Assembly (NCBI GenBank): GCA_035532475.1
Contig: DATKQY010000053.1
Span: 52,946 to 116,945, forward strand
Origin: DATKQY01 sp035532475
Lineage (GTDB): Bacteria; Actinomycetota; Acidimicrobiia; Acidimicrobiales; Bog-793
Direction: 5' to 3'
DNA: 64,000 nt
The position numbers and the translations under genes are program-made. How positions within the stretch are numbered: position 1 is the first letter of the stretch; the number at the start of each line of letters is the position of its first letter. Positions 7,546 to 16,162 of this stretch are shown one piece after another. The notes beneath the pieces are model-generated. The model ran no database searches. It was given only the letters and a program-made list of their open reading frames with translations, and had not been told where the DNA came from.

Positions 7546-8517
7546 TCACCAGATGGCGACGAGCAGCTCCAGGACCTGCGTGGCGGACGCCGGCCGCGGG
7601 TTCGCCTTGGCCGCCGGCCGGGCGGCGGCGGCTTCCGCGATCTCGGGTAGCTGGACGCGTTCGACCCCGTGGTCGCGAAGCCGGGCCGGCCCGGCCAGGC
7701 GCGCGAGCTCCTCGACGCGCGCGATCGGGTCGCCCGCTCCCATGGCCTCGCCGAGTCGGGCGACCTCGCTCGCCGCGACCTCGCTGTTGAAGCGCAGCGC
7801 CGGGGGGAGGCAGACGGCGTTCATCGCGCCGTGGGAGAGGCCGAGGACGCCGCCGAGCGCCTGTGCCATCGCGTGGGCGAGCCCCATCCCGGCCCGCAAC
7901 GCAGCGCCCCCGTGCATCGCACCCTCCAGCAGGGCTCGACGGGCCTCGCGGTCCTGCCCGTCGGCCAGCACGGCCGGGAGGTGACGGGAGATCAGCGCGG
8001 CTCCTGCGAGGGCCTCGGCGTCGGTCTCCTCGCTCCTGCCAGGCACATACAGCGCCTCGGCGCAGTGGGCGAGGGCGTTCATCGCGGTCCCGCCGCTCTC
8101 GCGTGCGGGGAGGCCGAGGGTGAGCTCGGGGTCGTAGATGATCGCCTCGGTTCGTGCCCCGCCGGCGCCGTCCTTCGAGCGGGTCGCGGGGTTCCGCACT
8201 CCGAAGAACTGCGTCCACTCCGCCCCGGAGTAGGTGGTCGGGATCGAGATCACCGTGAGCCCGGTCGCAGCCGACACGGCCTTCGCGGTGTCGATCGCGC
8301 TGCCGCCCCCCAGCGCGACGAGGCCGTCGGCGCCGTCGGCCGCGGCCCTGGCCGACTGCACGCCCTCGAGTCCAGCATGGGGCAGGACGCCGGCGAAGCG
8401 GCGCTCCACCGCCAGGGGGACGTCGCTCCAGCGCGGGGAGGTGATGAGCAGCGGGCGGGCGACCCCTAGCTGCTCGAGGACCTCGGGGAGCGAGTCGATG
8501 CCCCAGCGGACGATCAT
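7546..8517 (-). CDS. maleylacetate reductase-like iron-type alcohol dehydrogenase
   Basis: 323 residues, near the usual 350 of maleylacetate reductases. The NAD-binding loop ALGGGSAIDTAKAV, the family motif IPTTYSGAEWTQFFGVRN, and the metal-site histidine regions (NALAHCAEALY, GLAHAMAQALGGVLGLSHG) are visible. Such enzymes reduce maleylacetate to 3-oxoadipate with NAD(P)H at the end of hydroxyquinol or chlorocatechol breakdown. No ring-cleavage dioxygenase lies in the window, so the pathway is inferred; another group III alcohol dehydrogenase role is possible. The ATG follows a weak Shine-Dalgarno region (GGAGGCCCGC). Confidence 0.85.
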   Translation of the reverse strand: MIVRWGIDSLPEVLEQLGVARPLLITSPRWSDVPLAVERRFAGVLPHAGLEGVQSARAAADGADGLVALGGGSAIDTAKAVSAATGLTVISIPTTYSGAEWTQFFGVRNPATRSKDGAGGARTEAIIYDPELTLGLPARESGGTAMNALAHCAEALYVPGRSEETDAEALAGAALISRHLPAVLADGQDREARRALLEGAMHGGAALRAGMGLAHAMAQALGGVLGLSHGAMNAVCLPPALRFNSEVAASEVARLGEAMGAGDPIARVEELARLAGPARLRDHGVERVQLPEIAEAAAARPAAKANPRPASATQVLELLVAIW

Positions 8518-8711
8518 GCGGGCCTCCAGGCGGCGTCAAGGCGCGTGCAGACCGCGCGTCGTGCGTGTCCCGCCATTATCGCGCCAGGTGGCTGGTAGCG
8601 GCGGGGGAGGTCGCCCGTCTAGGCTCAGCGGGCGCCGGGGGGCGCGGCCCTCCGACGACCGACGGCTGCGAGGTGCGAGGGACGTGAACGGCAAGACATC
8701 TCCTTTCTTCC

Positions 8712-9869
8712 GTGCCGGGCATGCCGATGTCTAAGGACCGGCGCATCCTCACGACCCACGTCGGCAGCCTGCCGCGGCCCGACGACGTCGTCGAGCAGGT
8801 GATGAAGGAGGACCGGGGCGAGCCGGTCGACCGCGAGCTCTACGACCGCGTCGTCGGCGCGGCGGTCGCGGACCGCGTCCGCCGCCAGGTCGAGATCGGC
8901 GTGGACCTGGTAAGCGACGGCGAGATGAGCAAGATCGGCTATGCGACGTACATCCGCCACCGCCTGAGCGGGTTCGAGATCGGCGACGTGCCACGGGCGA
9001 CGCCGGCGGACCTGGACGCGTACCCCCGCTTTCGCGATCGGCTCGCCCAGTCCGGAGCGACGGCGAAGTACCTGCGGCCGATCTGTCGCGGCCCGATCAC
9101 CTACGAGCACCGCGAGCCGCTCGAGCAGGACCTGGCGCGCCTCGCCCGGGCGCTCGAGGGACAGCCGGTGGCCGGTGCGTTCATGAACGCGCCGTCGCCC
9201 GGGATCATCGCTCTGTTCCAGCCGAACGAGCACTACCCGTCGCTCGAGGAGTACCTCTCGGCGCTCGCCCAGGCGATGCGAGTGGAGTACGAGGGGATCG
9301 TCGCGGCCGGCTACGCCCTGCAGATCGACGCACCGGATCTGGCGATGGGGCGCCACATCATGTACCGCGATCGCCCGGACGAGGAGTTCGTCGAGCGCGC
9401 GGCCCTCCACGTGGAGGTGCTGAACCAGGCGCTCGCCAACGTCCCGGCCGACCGGGTACGGCTCCACATCTGCTGGGGGAACTACGAGGGACCGCACCAC
9501 CTCGACATCGGGCTGGAGAAGATCGTCGACGTCGTGCTGCGGGCCAAGCCCGCGACGCTCGTGTTCGAGGCGTCGAACCCCCGCCACGCCCACGACTGGG
9601 CCATCTGGTCCGAGGCGAAGATCCCCGACGACAAGATCCTCGCCCCCGGGGTGATCGACTCGACGACCAACTACATCGAGCACCCCGAACTCGTCGCCGA
9701 GCGCATCGGGCGCTACGTCGAGATCGTCGGGGGCGAGCGGGTCCTCGGGGCGACGGACTGCGGCTTCGGCACCTGGTCCGGGTTCGGCGCGGTCGACGCC
9801 GACATCTGCTGGGCGAAGTTTGGATCGCTCGTCGAGGGCGCCCGCATCGCCTCGGCGCGCCTCGTCTAG
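8712..9869 (+). CDS. cobalamin-independent methionine synthase II-like methyltransferase (MetE C-terminal type)
   Basis: 385 residues, a single MetE C-terminal TIM-barrel-like domain. It opens with TTHVGSLPRP, carries the zinc-ligand type segment RLHICWGNYEGPHH, and ends with GATDCGFGTW, whose cysteine is a usual zinc ligand. Proteins of this size lack the N-terminal half of true MetE and include archaeal MetE-like enzymes and epoxyalkane:CoM transferase relatives that use a zinc-activated thiol. The acceptor and donor here are unknown. GTG 8712 and ATGs 8721 and 8727 are all possible starts; no clear ribosome-binding site chooses between them. Confidence 0.83.
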   Translation: MPGMPMSKDRRILTTHVGSLPRPDDVVEQVMKEDRGEPVDRELYDRVVGAAVADRVRRQVEIGVDLVSDGEMSKIGYATYIRHRLSGFEIGDVPRATPADLDAYPRFRDRLAQSGATAKYLRPICRGPITYEHREPLEQDLARLARALEGQPVAGAFMNAPSPGIIALFQPNEHYPSLEEYLSALAQAMRVEYEGIVAAGYALQIDAPDLAMGRHIMYRDRPDEEFVERAALHVEVLNQALANVPADRVRLHICWGNYEGPHHLDIGLEKIVDVVLRAKPATLVFEASNPRHAHDWAIWSEAKIPDDKILAPGVIDSTTNYIEHPELVAERIGRYVEIVGGERVLGATDCGFGTWSGFGAVDADICWAKFGSLVEGARIASARLV

Positions 9870-9932
9870 CGCCGCGCACCCCGAGCCCCGCACGGTGGCG
9901 GGCCGGGTCCGGACGCGAGCCGGAGAGCCGGC

Positions 9933-11192
9933 CTACAAGAAGCCGAGCGGCGGCCACGACCGGCCGAGGAAGGGCTTCGCGTCGACGCCGAGGATCTGCT
10001 CGAGGCAGGTCGCGTAGATCGACCGGAAGTCGGTCGACACGACGAGGTTGCCGTCGACGTCGAGGCGCGTGAGGCTCGGCTCGTCCCCGTAGAGGCCGCC
10101 GCGCACCGAGTGCCCGAGCACGAAGGCGTCGTTCGCCGCGCCGTGGTCGGTCCCGCCGCTCGCGTTCGCCTGGACCCGGCGGCCGAACTCGGTGTAGAGC
10201 ACGACGACCGCGCGCTGGCCGCGGGGGCTGCGGGCGATCGCTTCGAGGAAGCCCGCCACCGAGGTGTCGACCTGCTGGAGCAGCTGTGCCTGGGTGACGA
10301 GCTCGCCGGCGTGGGTGTCGAAGCCCTGCAGGCTGACGTGGAAGGCGCGCGTCGGCAGACCGGCCTCGATGAGCTGGGCGACCACGGCGAGCTGCTGGCC
10401 GAGGTAGCCGGCCGCCGAGGTGCCGAGGACGGCAGGTGCGGGCACGTGGCGCAGCGCGTCCGCGACGACGCGGCTGACCTGCAGCATGTTCGTACCGGAC
10501 CGGGCGACCAGCAGCTCAAGCTGGCTCGGCCGGTGAGACGGGCGCTCCAGCATCTTGTACACGGAGCGGAAGGCCGGATCCCCAGGGGGCAGCTGGGAGT
10601 ACGGCGAGGAGCTCGGCGCGATCGCGCTCGCCTGCTGGCGGGCGCCGGCGAAGGCGGAGGGCACGTTCGCCCCGAGCGAGATCGCCCGCATCGGGTCGGC
10701 GCCGGTCGCGTCGAGCCAGCGCCCGATCCAGCCGGTGGTGACGTCGTTCGCGGTCGAGCCGGCCTGCCAGATGTCCATCGAGGCGAAGTGGCTGTAGTTG
10801 GGGTCCGGGTAGCCCACCCCCCGGATGATCGCCAGCTTTCCGGCGTCCCACAGGCTCTTCATGCCGGTGAGCGCGGGGTGCAGCCCGAGCCCGTTGCCGA
10901 TGTCGAGCACGGTGTCGGCCTTGACAGCGATGGCACCGCGCTGCGCCTCGTAGGCGGGGTCCTGGTAGGGCACGACGGTGTTGAGCCCGTCGTTGCCCCC
11001 ATAGAGCGTGACCAGCACCAGCGTCGGCTCGACGGCGGCGCCGGCCGCGCGGATGCGCTGGGGCGTCGCCGTGCCCGGCGTGGGGTGGCGCGGCGCGTCG
11101 AGCGCCGGGACGAGCGTCCCGCGCAGCGCACCGGCGGCGCCGAGACTGGCGGCGCCCTGCAAGAAGCGCCTTCGGGACAGGGGCGTGGGCAT
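9933..11192 (-). CDS. Tat-exported DUF1501 protein
   Basis: 419 residues. The N-terminus has a twin-arginine signal (PLSRRRFLQGAASLGAAGAL), so the protein is folded before export. The body matches DUF1501, distantly related to alkaline-phosphatase/sulfatase-like folds: TLYGGNDGLNTVVPY, GFDTHAGE, YTEFGRRVQANASGGTDHG and the closing PFLGRSW-type segment are visible. Biochemical function is not established. It lies ten bases after a DUF1800 gene, the usual partner, and the two probably act together at the cell surface. AGAGGA lies about six bases before ATG 11192. Confidence 0.9.
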   Translation of the reverse strand: MPTPLSRRRFLQGAASLGAAGALRGTLVPALDAPRHPTPGTATPQRIRAAGAAVEPTLVLVTLYGGNDGLNTVVPYQDPAYEAQRGAIAVKADTVLDIGNGLGLHPALTGMKSLWDAGKLAIIRGVGYPDPNYSHFASMDIWQAGSTANDVTTGWIGRWLDATGADPMRAISLGANVPSAFAGARQQASAIAPSSSPYSQLPPGDPAFRSVYKMLERPSHRPSQLELLVARSGTNMLQVSRVVADALRHVPAPAVLGTSAAGYLGQQLAVVAQLIEAGLPTRAFHVSLQGFDTHAGELVTQAQLLQQVDTSVAGFLEAIARSPRGQRAVVVLYTEFGRRVQANASGGTDHGAANDAFVLGHSVRGGLYGDEPSLTRLDVDGNLVVSTDFRSIYATCLEQILGVDAKPFLGRSWPPLGFL

Positions 11193-11202
11193 CGTCGTCC
11201 TC

Positions 11203-12489
11203 TCAGTTCGCCAAGTACTCGGGCGAGACGAGCCCCAAGGTGACGAGCTCGGGGGTGAGGTGGCGGACGTGGTTGAGGGCGGCGAGCGTCGCATTGGACC
11301 AGCCGTCGATGGAGAGGAGGTTCGCGAGCGCCTCGGCACGGAGCGCGACGGGCTGGCGGTGGATCTCGGAGAGGTCTGCGACCTGGCTCACCGTCATGGC
11401 GAAGTCGAGCTGGGCGAGGCTCGCCGCGGTCGAGAGCCAGTAGCTGTTGTCGCCCCAGCCGCCGACGTTCGGCGGGTCGAAGGGCACCTGGCCGAGCTGG
11501 CTGAGCACGTAGTGCAAGTAGTCGGCCCTGCCCTCCTTGCGGAAGGAGGACGAGGTCAGCCCGAAAGCGCGCATGGTTCCTGCTACCCACTCGATCGGCT
11601 GCTTCACGAGGCCCTGGCGTGACACGGGAGCGACGAACAGCGGGTGGTTGAGCATCGCCCGGAGCAGGCTGGCGATGTTCAGGTCGGCCGAGTAGGCCGG
11701 CACCAGCTCGGCGACGACGGGGTCCCCGGGAGCGACCGGGTAGGCGAGCCAGCTCCACAGCCGTGCGGTGACCCAGCGCGCGGAGACGGGGGTGTGGGTG
11801 ACGATCTCGACCACGTCGTCGCCCGAGAGGTCGCCGACGTGGCCGAGGAAGTGCTTCCGGCCGTAGTCGTGGTCCCACTCGTAGATGCGGAACTTCCCAG
11901 TGTTCCAGTCGAGCGCCCAGCCGGTGAAGGCGCGGGCGCTCTGGCGGACGTCCTCCTCGGTGTACGTGCCGACGCCCATCGTGAAGCGCTCCATCAGCTC
12001 ACGGGCGAAGTTCTCGTTCGGGTGGTACTTCTCGTCCGTGCCGGTGTCGAGCCAGATGAGCATCGCCGGGTCCTGCGACACCGCCTTGGTCAGCACGTTG
12101 AACGGTCCCGGTCCGAGGGTGCGGAACAGGGCGTTCTGGCGGTACATGAGGCTTGCGTAGCCCACCTTGTCGTAGGCCGTGGGGAACTGGCAGTGCAGCA
12201 GCAGCACGAGCTTCTCGCGCAGCGGCGCGCGGGTCGTCGCCATCTGCTCGAGCCACCAGGCGCCGAGGCCGACGTACTCGTCCCAGCCGTTGCCGCGTCC
12301 ACGGTTCGCCTCGGCGAACGACGTCAGGCCGGCGGGGGGCGGGACGGCCCCCGCGCCGTTCAACCCGGCGAGGAGCTCCTCGAGCGTCGCGTCCCAGCCC
12401 CGGGCCTCGGCGCGGTCCAGCTCCGCGGGGAGCGCGCCGAAGCCGGCGCGGCGGAACAGATGGGCGAGCTGGGAACGCGTGGCCTGCAC
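11203..12489 (-). CDS. DUF1800 protein
   Basis: 428 residues, full length for DUF1800. Characteristic segments are HLFRRAGFGALPAELDRAE at the N-terminus, LREKLVLLLHCQFPT, the DTGTDEKYHPNENFARELME region (family pattern of Asn-x-Asn-x-Ala-Arg-Glu) and PPNVGGWGDNSYWLS near the C-terminus. The function is unknown; the family nearly always sits beside DUF1501, as here, with a ten-base gap in one operon. It has no clear signal peptide, unlike its partner. The start is GTG 12487-12489; no strong ribosome-binding site is visible. Confidence 0.9.
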   Translation of the reverse strand: MQATRSQLAHLFRRAGFGALPAELDRAEARGWDATLEELLAGLNGAGAVPPPAGLTSFAEANRGRGNGWDEYVGLGAWWLEQMATTRAPLREKLVLLLHCQFPTAYDKVGYASLMYRQNALFRTLGPGPFNVLTKAVSQDPAMLIWLDTGTDEKYHPNENFARELMERFTMGVGTYTEEDVRQSARAFTGWALDWNTGKFRIYEWDHDYGRKHFLGHVGDLSGDDVVEIVTHTPVSARWVTARLWSWLAYPVAPGDPVVAELVPAYSADLNIASLLRAMLNHPLFVAPVSRQGLVKQPIEWVAGTMRAFGLTSSSFRKEGRADYLHYVLSQLGQVPFDPPNVGGWGDNSYWLSTAASLAQLDFAMTVSQVADLSEIHRQPVALRAEALANLLSIDGWSNATLAALNHVRHLTPELVTLGLVSPEYLAN

Positions 12490-12561
12490 CGCGCAAGTGT
12501 TACCCGATCACGCACTCCTGTCACGCGTTCGTAATAGTAACGGCACACGGGCGGCGCGCGG

Positions 12562-12597
12562 GGGTGGCGTCGGCGCCGACAGGTGCCGACGCCACCC
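12562..12597. other. perfect 13-pair hairpin in a divergent intergenic region
   Basis: Left arm 12562-12574 and right arm 12585-12597 pair without mismatch around a ten-base loop. It lies between the starts of the divergent DUF1800 operon and the RsbW-like gene, so it cannot be a simple 3' terminator for either. It could be a leader structure, a protein site, or the end of an unseen short transcript. Confidence 0.6.
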
Positions 12598-12710
12598 GGC
12601 CGGCGGACGTGGCCGGCCGCACGTCGCTGTGGCCCGGCCGATGGCAAATACCAGGTCGCAACGTGCTCCGGCGGTACGCTTCGGTGCCTCGACGACGCAC
12701 GGCGGGAGGC

Positions 12711-13163
12711 ATGCCGGTGGAGCTCCACGAGCGATTCCCTTCGACGCCCGCTAGCCCCGCTCTCGTCCGCGAGCTCGTCCGCGAGTCGCTCGCCGGCGCC
12801 GAGCCGGGCGTGCTCGAGGACGTGCTCGTGATGGCCTCGGAGCTGGCGGCCAACGCCGTGATGCACGCCCGGAGCCCGTTCTTCGTCCACCTCCACGCCG
12901 ACGCGACGCGGATCTGGCTCGGCGTCGAGGACGCCAACACCCGCATGCCCCGTTTCGCGCCCGTGGCGCAGGACTCGACGGGGGGACGCGGCCTCGCTCT
13001 CGTCGAGGCCCTGGCGACGAGCTGGGGCGCGGACCGCGAGCTCGGCGGCAAGCTCGTCTGGTTCGAGGTGGTGCTGGCGCCTGCGGGTCCGAGGCCAGCA
13101 CCGGTTGCCGGCGGGAGCCGGCGCCCGAGACGGGTCGCCGGCTCTGAACGGAGCACGCGGTGA
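12711..13163 (+). CDS. RsbW-like anti-sigma / histidine-kinase-type ATPase
   Basis: 150 residues with a HATPase_c_2 domain. N-box ASELAANAVMHARS (about 43-56), the D-box region GVEDANTRMP with a degenerate glycine, and the lid GGRGLALVEALATSWG are visible, so ATP binding is likely. Such stand-alone kinases bind sigma factors or phosphorylate STAS antagonists in partner switching. GTG 12717 is an alternative start with better spacing (seven bases) to GGGAGG at 12704-12709. The stop overlaps the GTG of the HAD phosphatase gene (GTGA), so both are co-translated. Confidence 0.82.
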   Translation: MPVELHERFPSTPASPALVRELVRESLAGAEPGVLEDVLVMASELAANAVMHARSPFFVHLHADATRIWLGVEDANTRMPRFAPVAQDSTGGRGLALVEALATSWGADRELGGKLVWFEVVLAPAGPRPAPVAGGSRRPRRVAGSERSTR

Positions 13164-13978
13164 GCGGGGGGCTAGAGGACCCGGGGTCCTCCGCTGGGCG
13201 TGGCACGCCCTGGCGCAGCGCGCCGGAGGCGTTCCTCATCGACATGGACGGCGTGCTCGTGCACGAGGCCCGCCCGATCCCGGGCGCGGGCGAGCTCATC
13301 GCCCGCCTCGAGGAGGCGGGGCGGAAGTTCCTCGTGCTCACGAACAACTCGATCTACACCCGGCGGGACCTCTACGCGCGCCTCCGGCGGGTCGGGATCG
13401 ACGTCCCGATGGAGTCGCTGTGGACCTCGGCGCTCGCGACGGCGCAATTCCTCCACTCCCAGCGTCCGGAGGGCACCGCCCACGTCGTCGGCGAGGCCGG
13501 GCTGACGACCGCGCTCCACGACATCGGGTACGTCCTCACAGACTCCGACCCCGAGTACGTCGTGCTCGGCGAGACGCGGACGTACAGCTTCGAGGCGATC
13601 ACCCAGGCGATCCGGCTGGTACGCGCCGGGGCGCGCTTCATCGCCACGAATCCCGACGCCATCGGGCCGTCGCCCGAGGGCGTCCTCCCCGCGACGGGCT
13701 CGGTGGCGGCACTGATCAGCCGGGCGACCGATGTCCAGCCCTACTTCATCGGCAAGCCGAACCCCCTGATGATGCGCTATGCGCTCAACACGCTCGGTGC
13801 CCATTCGGAGTCGACGGTGATGATCGGGGACCGGATGGACACCGACATCGTCGCCGGCCTGGAGGCGGGGATGGAGACGGTCCTCGTGCTGTCCGGCGTA
13901 ACGTCACGCGCGGAGATCGAGGCGTTCCCGTACCGGCCGACCCACGTCGTGGACTCGGTGGCCGAGATCTCGATCTGA
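13160..13978 (+). CDS. HAD-IIA family sugar-phosphate phosphatase (NagD-like)
   Basis: 272 residues. HAD motif I is LIDMDGVLVHE (first Asp nucleophile), motif II is FLVLTNNS, motif III is the Lys in YFIGKPNP, and motif IV is MIGDRMDTDIVAGLEAG; a C2 cap lies between II and III, as in NagD, AraL and p-nitrophenyl phosphatases. It should remove phosphate from small cytosolic sugar or glycolate phosphates. The GTG start overlaps the TGA of the RsbW-like gene, an unusual pairing of a partner-switch kinase with a housekeeping phosphatase. Confidence 0.9.
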   Translation: MSGGLEDPGSSAGRGTPWRSAPEAFLIDMDGVLVHEARPIPGAGELIARLEEAGRKFLVLTNNSIYTRRDLYARLRRVGIDVPMESLWTSALATAQFLHSQRPEGTAHVVGEAGLTTALHDIGYVLTDSDPEYVVLGETRTYSFEAITQAIRLVRAGARFIATNPDAIGPSPEGVLPATGSVAALISRATDVQPYFIGKPNPLMMRYALNTLGAHSESTVMIGDRMDTDIVAGLEAGMETVLVLSGVTSRAEIEAFPYRPTHVVDSVAEISI

Positions 13979-14053
13979 GCGCAGGTTCGGGCGGACGGCG
14001 CGCGGGGCCCGGCTCGCGACCAGGGAGGCGCCACGGAGGCTCGGCGGGACGGG

Positions 14054-15511
14054 GTGCGCTACGGCACGAGCGCTGGTCGCTGGGTGCTGGTGGCGACCAT
14101 CGTCGGCTCGTCGATGGCGGCGCTCGACAGCACCGTGGTGAACGTCGCCCTGCCGGCGATCGGGAAGGACCTCCACGCCGCGGTCGCGGGACTGCAGTGG
14201 CTGCTGAGCGGCTACCTGGTCACGCTGTGCGCGCTGCTCCTCCTCGGCGGATCCCTCGGCGACCTCTACGGGCGCCTGCGGCTGCTGCGGCTCGGCGCGG
14301 TCTGGTTCGCCACCGCATCCCTGCTGTGCGCCCTCGCGCCCGATCTCGGGGCCCTGCTTGCCGCTCGCGCCCTGCAGGGGATCGGTGGCGCGCTCCTGGT
14401 CCCGGGGAGCCTGGCGATCGTGCAGGCCAGCTTCGTCGAGGAGGACCGCTCGCGAGCCATCGGAGCGTGGTCCGGCCTCGGCGGGATCGCGGCGGCGATC
14501 GGCCCCGTCGTCGGCGGCTGGCTCGTCCAGGCCGCCTCCTGGCGCCTGATCTTCGTCCTCAACCTGCCGCTCGCACTGGCCGTGCTCGTCGCGAGCCGGC
14601 ACCTCCCCGAGGCGCGCGACGAGGACGGCGCGCCGGCGGTGGACGTCGCCGGGGCGGTGCTCGCGACGCTCGGCCTCTCGAGCGGTACCTACGCCCTCAT
14701 CGAGGGATCAAGCGCATCGGCATGGCGGGCCGTTGCGCTCGGGGCGGGCGCGCTCGCCATCGTCGCGCTCATCGGGTTCGTCCTGGTCGAGCGCCGGAGC
14801 GCCCATCCGATGCTTCCGTTGGCGGTCTTCTCCTCCCGCCAGTTCAGCGCCGCCAACGTGACCACGCTCGCGGTCTACGGGGCCCTCGGCGCCGCCTTCT
14901 TCCTCCTCGCCGTCGACTTGCAGCAGGTGCTGGGTTACACGCCCGCGGATGCCGGGGCGTCGCTGCTGCCCGTCACCGCGATCCTCCTCGCGCTGTCCGC
15001 GAGCGCCGGTCGCCTGGCCGCGCGGATCGGACCCCGTCTGCCGATGACGCTCGGCCCGCTCATCGTCGCGGCGGGACTGCTGCTGATGCGCCGCATCGGC
15101 CCGGGCGCGGGCTACCTCACCGGGGTGCTCCCGGCCGTGGTCGTGTTCGGCCTTGGCCTCGCGCTCACCGTGGCACCCCTCACCTCGGCCGTGCTCACCG
15201 CGGTCGACGCCAGCCGGGTCGGGGTCGCCTCGGGGGTGAACAACACGGCCGCAAGGCTGGCCAGTCTCGTGGCGGTCGCTCTCCTGCCCGCCCTCGCCGG
15301 GCTGTCCGGCACGGCGTACCTGGACCCGTCTCGCTTCTCGGCGGGCTTCCACGCGGCGGTGACGATCGCGGCGGGGCTGTGCGCCCTCGGCGGCCTGGCG
15401 TCGTTCGTCGGCATCCGCGACGCGGCGGGCACCGGCGGCGGCGAGGTCCCGGCGCGCCGCTTCGCCTGCCCCGTCGACGGTCCGGGTCCGGGTCGAGACT
15501 CGCGGATCTAG
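14054..15511 (+). CDS. MFS multidrug exporter, DHA2 (EmrB/QacA) type
   Basis: 485 residues with about 14 hydrophobic helices, the DHA2 pattern. LDSTVVNVALPAIG in helix 1 (motif D1), GGSLGDLYGRLRLL (motif A, after helix 2) and the antiporter motif C region IAAAIGPVVGGWLV (helix 5) are visible. It should expel lipophilic or cationic compounds in exchange for protons; the substrate is unknown. No adjacent regulator is seen; the HAD gene ends 75 bases upstream and a hairpin terminator follows. Confidence 0.92.
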   Translation: MRYGTSAGRWVLVATIVGSSMAALDSTVVNVALPAIGKDLHAAVAGLQWLLSGYLVTLCALLLLGGSLGDLYGRLRLLRLGAVWFATASLLCALAPDLGALLAARALQGIGGALLVPGSLAIVQASFVEEDRSRAIGAWSGLGGIAAAIGPVVGGWLVQAASWRLIFVLNLPLALAVLVASRHLPEARDEDGAPAVDVAGAVLATLGLSSGTYALIEGSSASAWRAVALGAGALAIVALIGFVLVERRSAHPMLPLAVFSSRQFSAANVTTLAVYGALGAAFFLLAVDLQQVLGYTPADAGASLLPVTAILLALSASAGRLAARIGPRLPMTLGPLIVAAGLLLMRRIGPGAGYLTGVLPAVVVFGLGLALTVAPLTSAVLTAVDASRVGVASGVNNTAARLASLVAVALLPALAGLSGTAYLDPSRFSAGFHAAVTIAAGLCALGGLASFVGIRDAAGTGGGEVPARRFACPVDGPGPGRDSRI

Positions 15512-15527
15512 GCGAGGAAGGCGTCGG

Positions 15528-15553
15528 GGCGGCGGCCCCTTCGGGCCGCCGCC
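15528..15553 (+). terminator. hairpin terminator after the MFS gene
   Basis: An 11-pair perfect stem (15528-15538 with 15543-15553) with loop CTTC begins 16 bases after the MFS stop codon. There is no T-run. Confidence 0.7.
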
Positions 15554-16162
15554 GGGCGACGCCGTCCCCCAAAGGGGCCGGAGGGAAGGAGAGCTCCATG
15601 CGTCGCTGCCGCGTCACAGGTCGCCCTTCACCGCTGCGAGCGACGATCTGGCGGCCCAGGGTCAAGAGGCCGTCAGATCGGTGCCCGCAGCGACGTCACC
15701 TGTGCGCGGGACCGGCGGGCGTACCAGTCGGGTCAGCGGCACACCGACGTGCCGGTGCACAACCTCGAGGGCGAGGCGGCCGACGGGCCGCCCCGGCACG
15801 AGCGGGGAGCAACGGATGCGGGCGTCCCGACCGGGCGAGCCTCAAGGGCTCAGCCGGTCGTGGCGAAAGAACGCCCGACGCGCTACTTCCTGCTTCCGGG
15901 GCGGCGTGCGCCGTGAGCACGCGCTGCCCCATCCACCTCGTGTCGTGCACCGGCACGATCAGCACTCCTTCCCGGGACCCTGGCAAACCTCCCCGCCAGG
16001 ACCCAGGGACATCGTCCTCCGAGGCCGGGGTGCGGCGGATCGCCTGCGTGCAGGTATTCGCTACCGCAGGTGGTGGAATGCACTCGGGTGGGATAGGGGG
16101 CTATGGAATCGCGTCAGCGAGCTGCTCGGCCGACGCGGTTCCGGCCTCCGCCCGCTCGCCGG
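15554..16162. other. intergenic stretch without a convincing gene
   Basis: About 600 bases between the MFS terminator and the end of the beta-glucosidase gene. An AAGGAG followed by ATG 15598 opens a plus frame that runs to 16188, but the peptide is Arg/Pro/Gly-rich with no recognisable domain. Another plus frame, stopping near 15917, shows coding-like third positions but has no good start. It may hold a decayed or very small gene. Confidence 0.35.
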
